A DNA stretch of 64,000 bases, taken from the NCBI GenBank assembly GCA_016703065.1, contig JADJCU010000005.1, positions 215,605 through 279,604 of the forward strand. The letters are read 5' to 3'. Shown one piece after another: positions 63,626 through 64,000 of the stretch. Source of the DNA: a bacterium. Lineage in GTDB: Bacteria; Electryoneota; RPQS01. The notes below the pieces were generated by a model. The model saw only the letters and a list, made by a program, of their open reading frames with translations. It was not told the DNA's origin and searched no databases. The position numbers and the translations under genes were made by a program. Position 1 is the stretch's first letter, and each line of letters begins with the position of its first letter.

Positions 63626-64000
63626 ATGAATTCTGTCTATCTCGTTGACGCTCTCCGGACTCCGGTGGGCAAGCATAATGGTATTTTGAAATCGGTGCGG
63701 CCTGACGATATGGCCGGTCTGGTGCTGAAGCAGATTGTGGCGCGGAACAAACTTGATGCGGGGCTGATCGACGAAGTCTATCTGGGCTGCGCGAATCAGG
63801 CGGGTGAAGATAACCGCAACGTGGCACGTATGGCCATGCTGCTGGCGGGCTTCCCCTACACGGTGCCGGCGGTGACGATTAACCGGCTGTGCGCATCGGG
63901 ACTGGAAGCGGCGGCGTGCGCCTATCGGGCCATTGCATCCGGTGAGGGACATTGCTACATTGCAGGAGGGGTGGAATCAATGACCCGCGCCCCTTCAGTG
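63626..64000 (+). CDS. acetyl-CoA C-acyltransferase (thiolase), partial
   Basis: 125 codons are open from ATG 63626 to the window end; a full thiolase has about 390. MNSVYLVDALRTPVGKHNG and LVLKQIVARNKLD start the family. GCANQAGEDNRNVARMAMLLAGFP and TINRLCASGLEAAACAYRAI hold the acyl-accepting cysteine in NRLCASG, and YIAGGVESMTRAP follows. The pattern is closest to PaaJ/PcaF-type 3-ketoacyl-CoA thiolases. It joins or splits acyl-CoA in fatty acid or aromatic breakdown. 28 bases after the SPFH gene. Confidence 0.92.
   Translation, partial: MNSVYLVDALRTPVGKHNGILKSVRPDDMAGLVLKQIVARNKLDAGLIDEVYLGCANQAGEDNRNVARMAMLLAGFPYTVPAVTINRLCASGLEAAACAYRAIASGEGHCYIAGGVESMTRAPSV

Overview
The window looks like a chromosome segment of an uncultivated Gram-negative bacterium of the FCB-like candidate phyla (Zixibacteria/KSB1/Calditrichota type). 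The evidence is at least six secreted proteins with a type IX secretion C-terminal sorting domain (YPNPFN... ending KxVLLK/R), FG-GAP and LVIVD propellers, YadA-like head repeats, and paired SPFH/NfeD and LemA/HtpX genes. Promoters, where visible, are close to TTGACA-N17/18-TATATT rather than the Bacteroidota type. The phylum assignment is inference; no rRNA is present.

Layout. 1-8175: four head-to-tail minus-strand genes for secreted YadA-head-repeat proteins ending in an S74 intramolecular chaperone domain. 8627-14605: a Dabb protein, a sodium:solute symporter, a PabB-PabC fusion and a degenerate PAS/histidine-kinase-like protein. 14790-19056: tRNA-Gln followed by an apparent integrated element (large serine recombinase, two small DNA-binding-like proteins, unknown genes, palindromic sites). 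19084-30836: T9SS cargo genes, including a tandem FG-GAP pair and a very large beta-helix protein. 31296-38387: POT transporter, NapH-like Fe-S membrane protein with a small HMA-like partner, secreted propeller, membrane protein, a selenocysteine peroxiredoxin, tRNA-Ser and a VanZ-like protein. 38438-47804: DNA alkylation repair fusion, DinB, tRNA-Ser, LtrA, LolA-like protein, tyrS, an alpha/alpha-toroid protein, tadA, tRNA-Arg, an intergenic repeat cluster with a candidate ncRNA, and a UppS-like gene. 47976-54929: ArsR-DUF1801-SRPBCC operon, propeller-multihaem cytochrome, a T9SS protein, HtpX/LemA. 55236-64000: Cys-rich secreted protein coupled to a beta-helix protein, LVIVD protein, M29 aminopeptidase, methyltransferase, patatin, NfeD/SPFH, start of a thiolase.

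The strongest single result is the peroxiredoxin at 36997-37707. An in-frame TGA replaces the peroxidatic cysteine in the motif FTFV-U-PTE, and an 8-bp perfect stem with a GGUC loop follows 9 bases after it, as expected for a bacterial SECIS. The multihaem cytochrome fused to a propeller, the adhesin-like array with a perfect 230-bp repeat across gene junctions, and the candidate ncRNA at 46886-47090 come next.

Caution: about fifteen otherwise conserved genes are broken by single-base shifts, several in homopolymer runs. Most are probably sequencing or assembly errors, so I give whole-gene spans and say where the frame changes.
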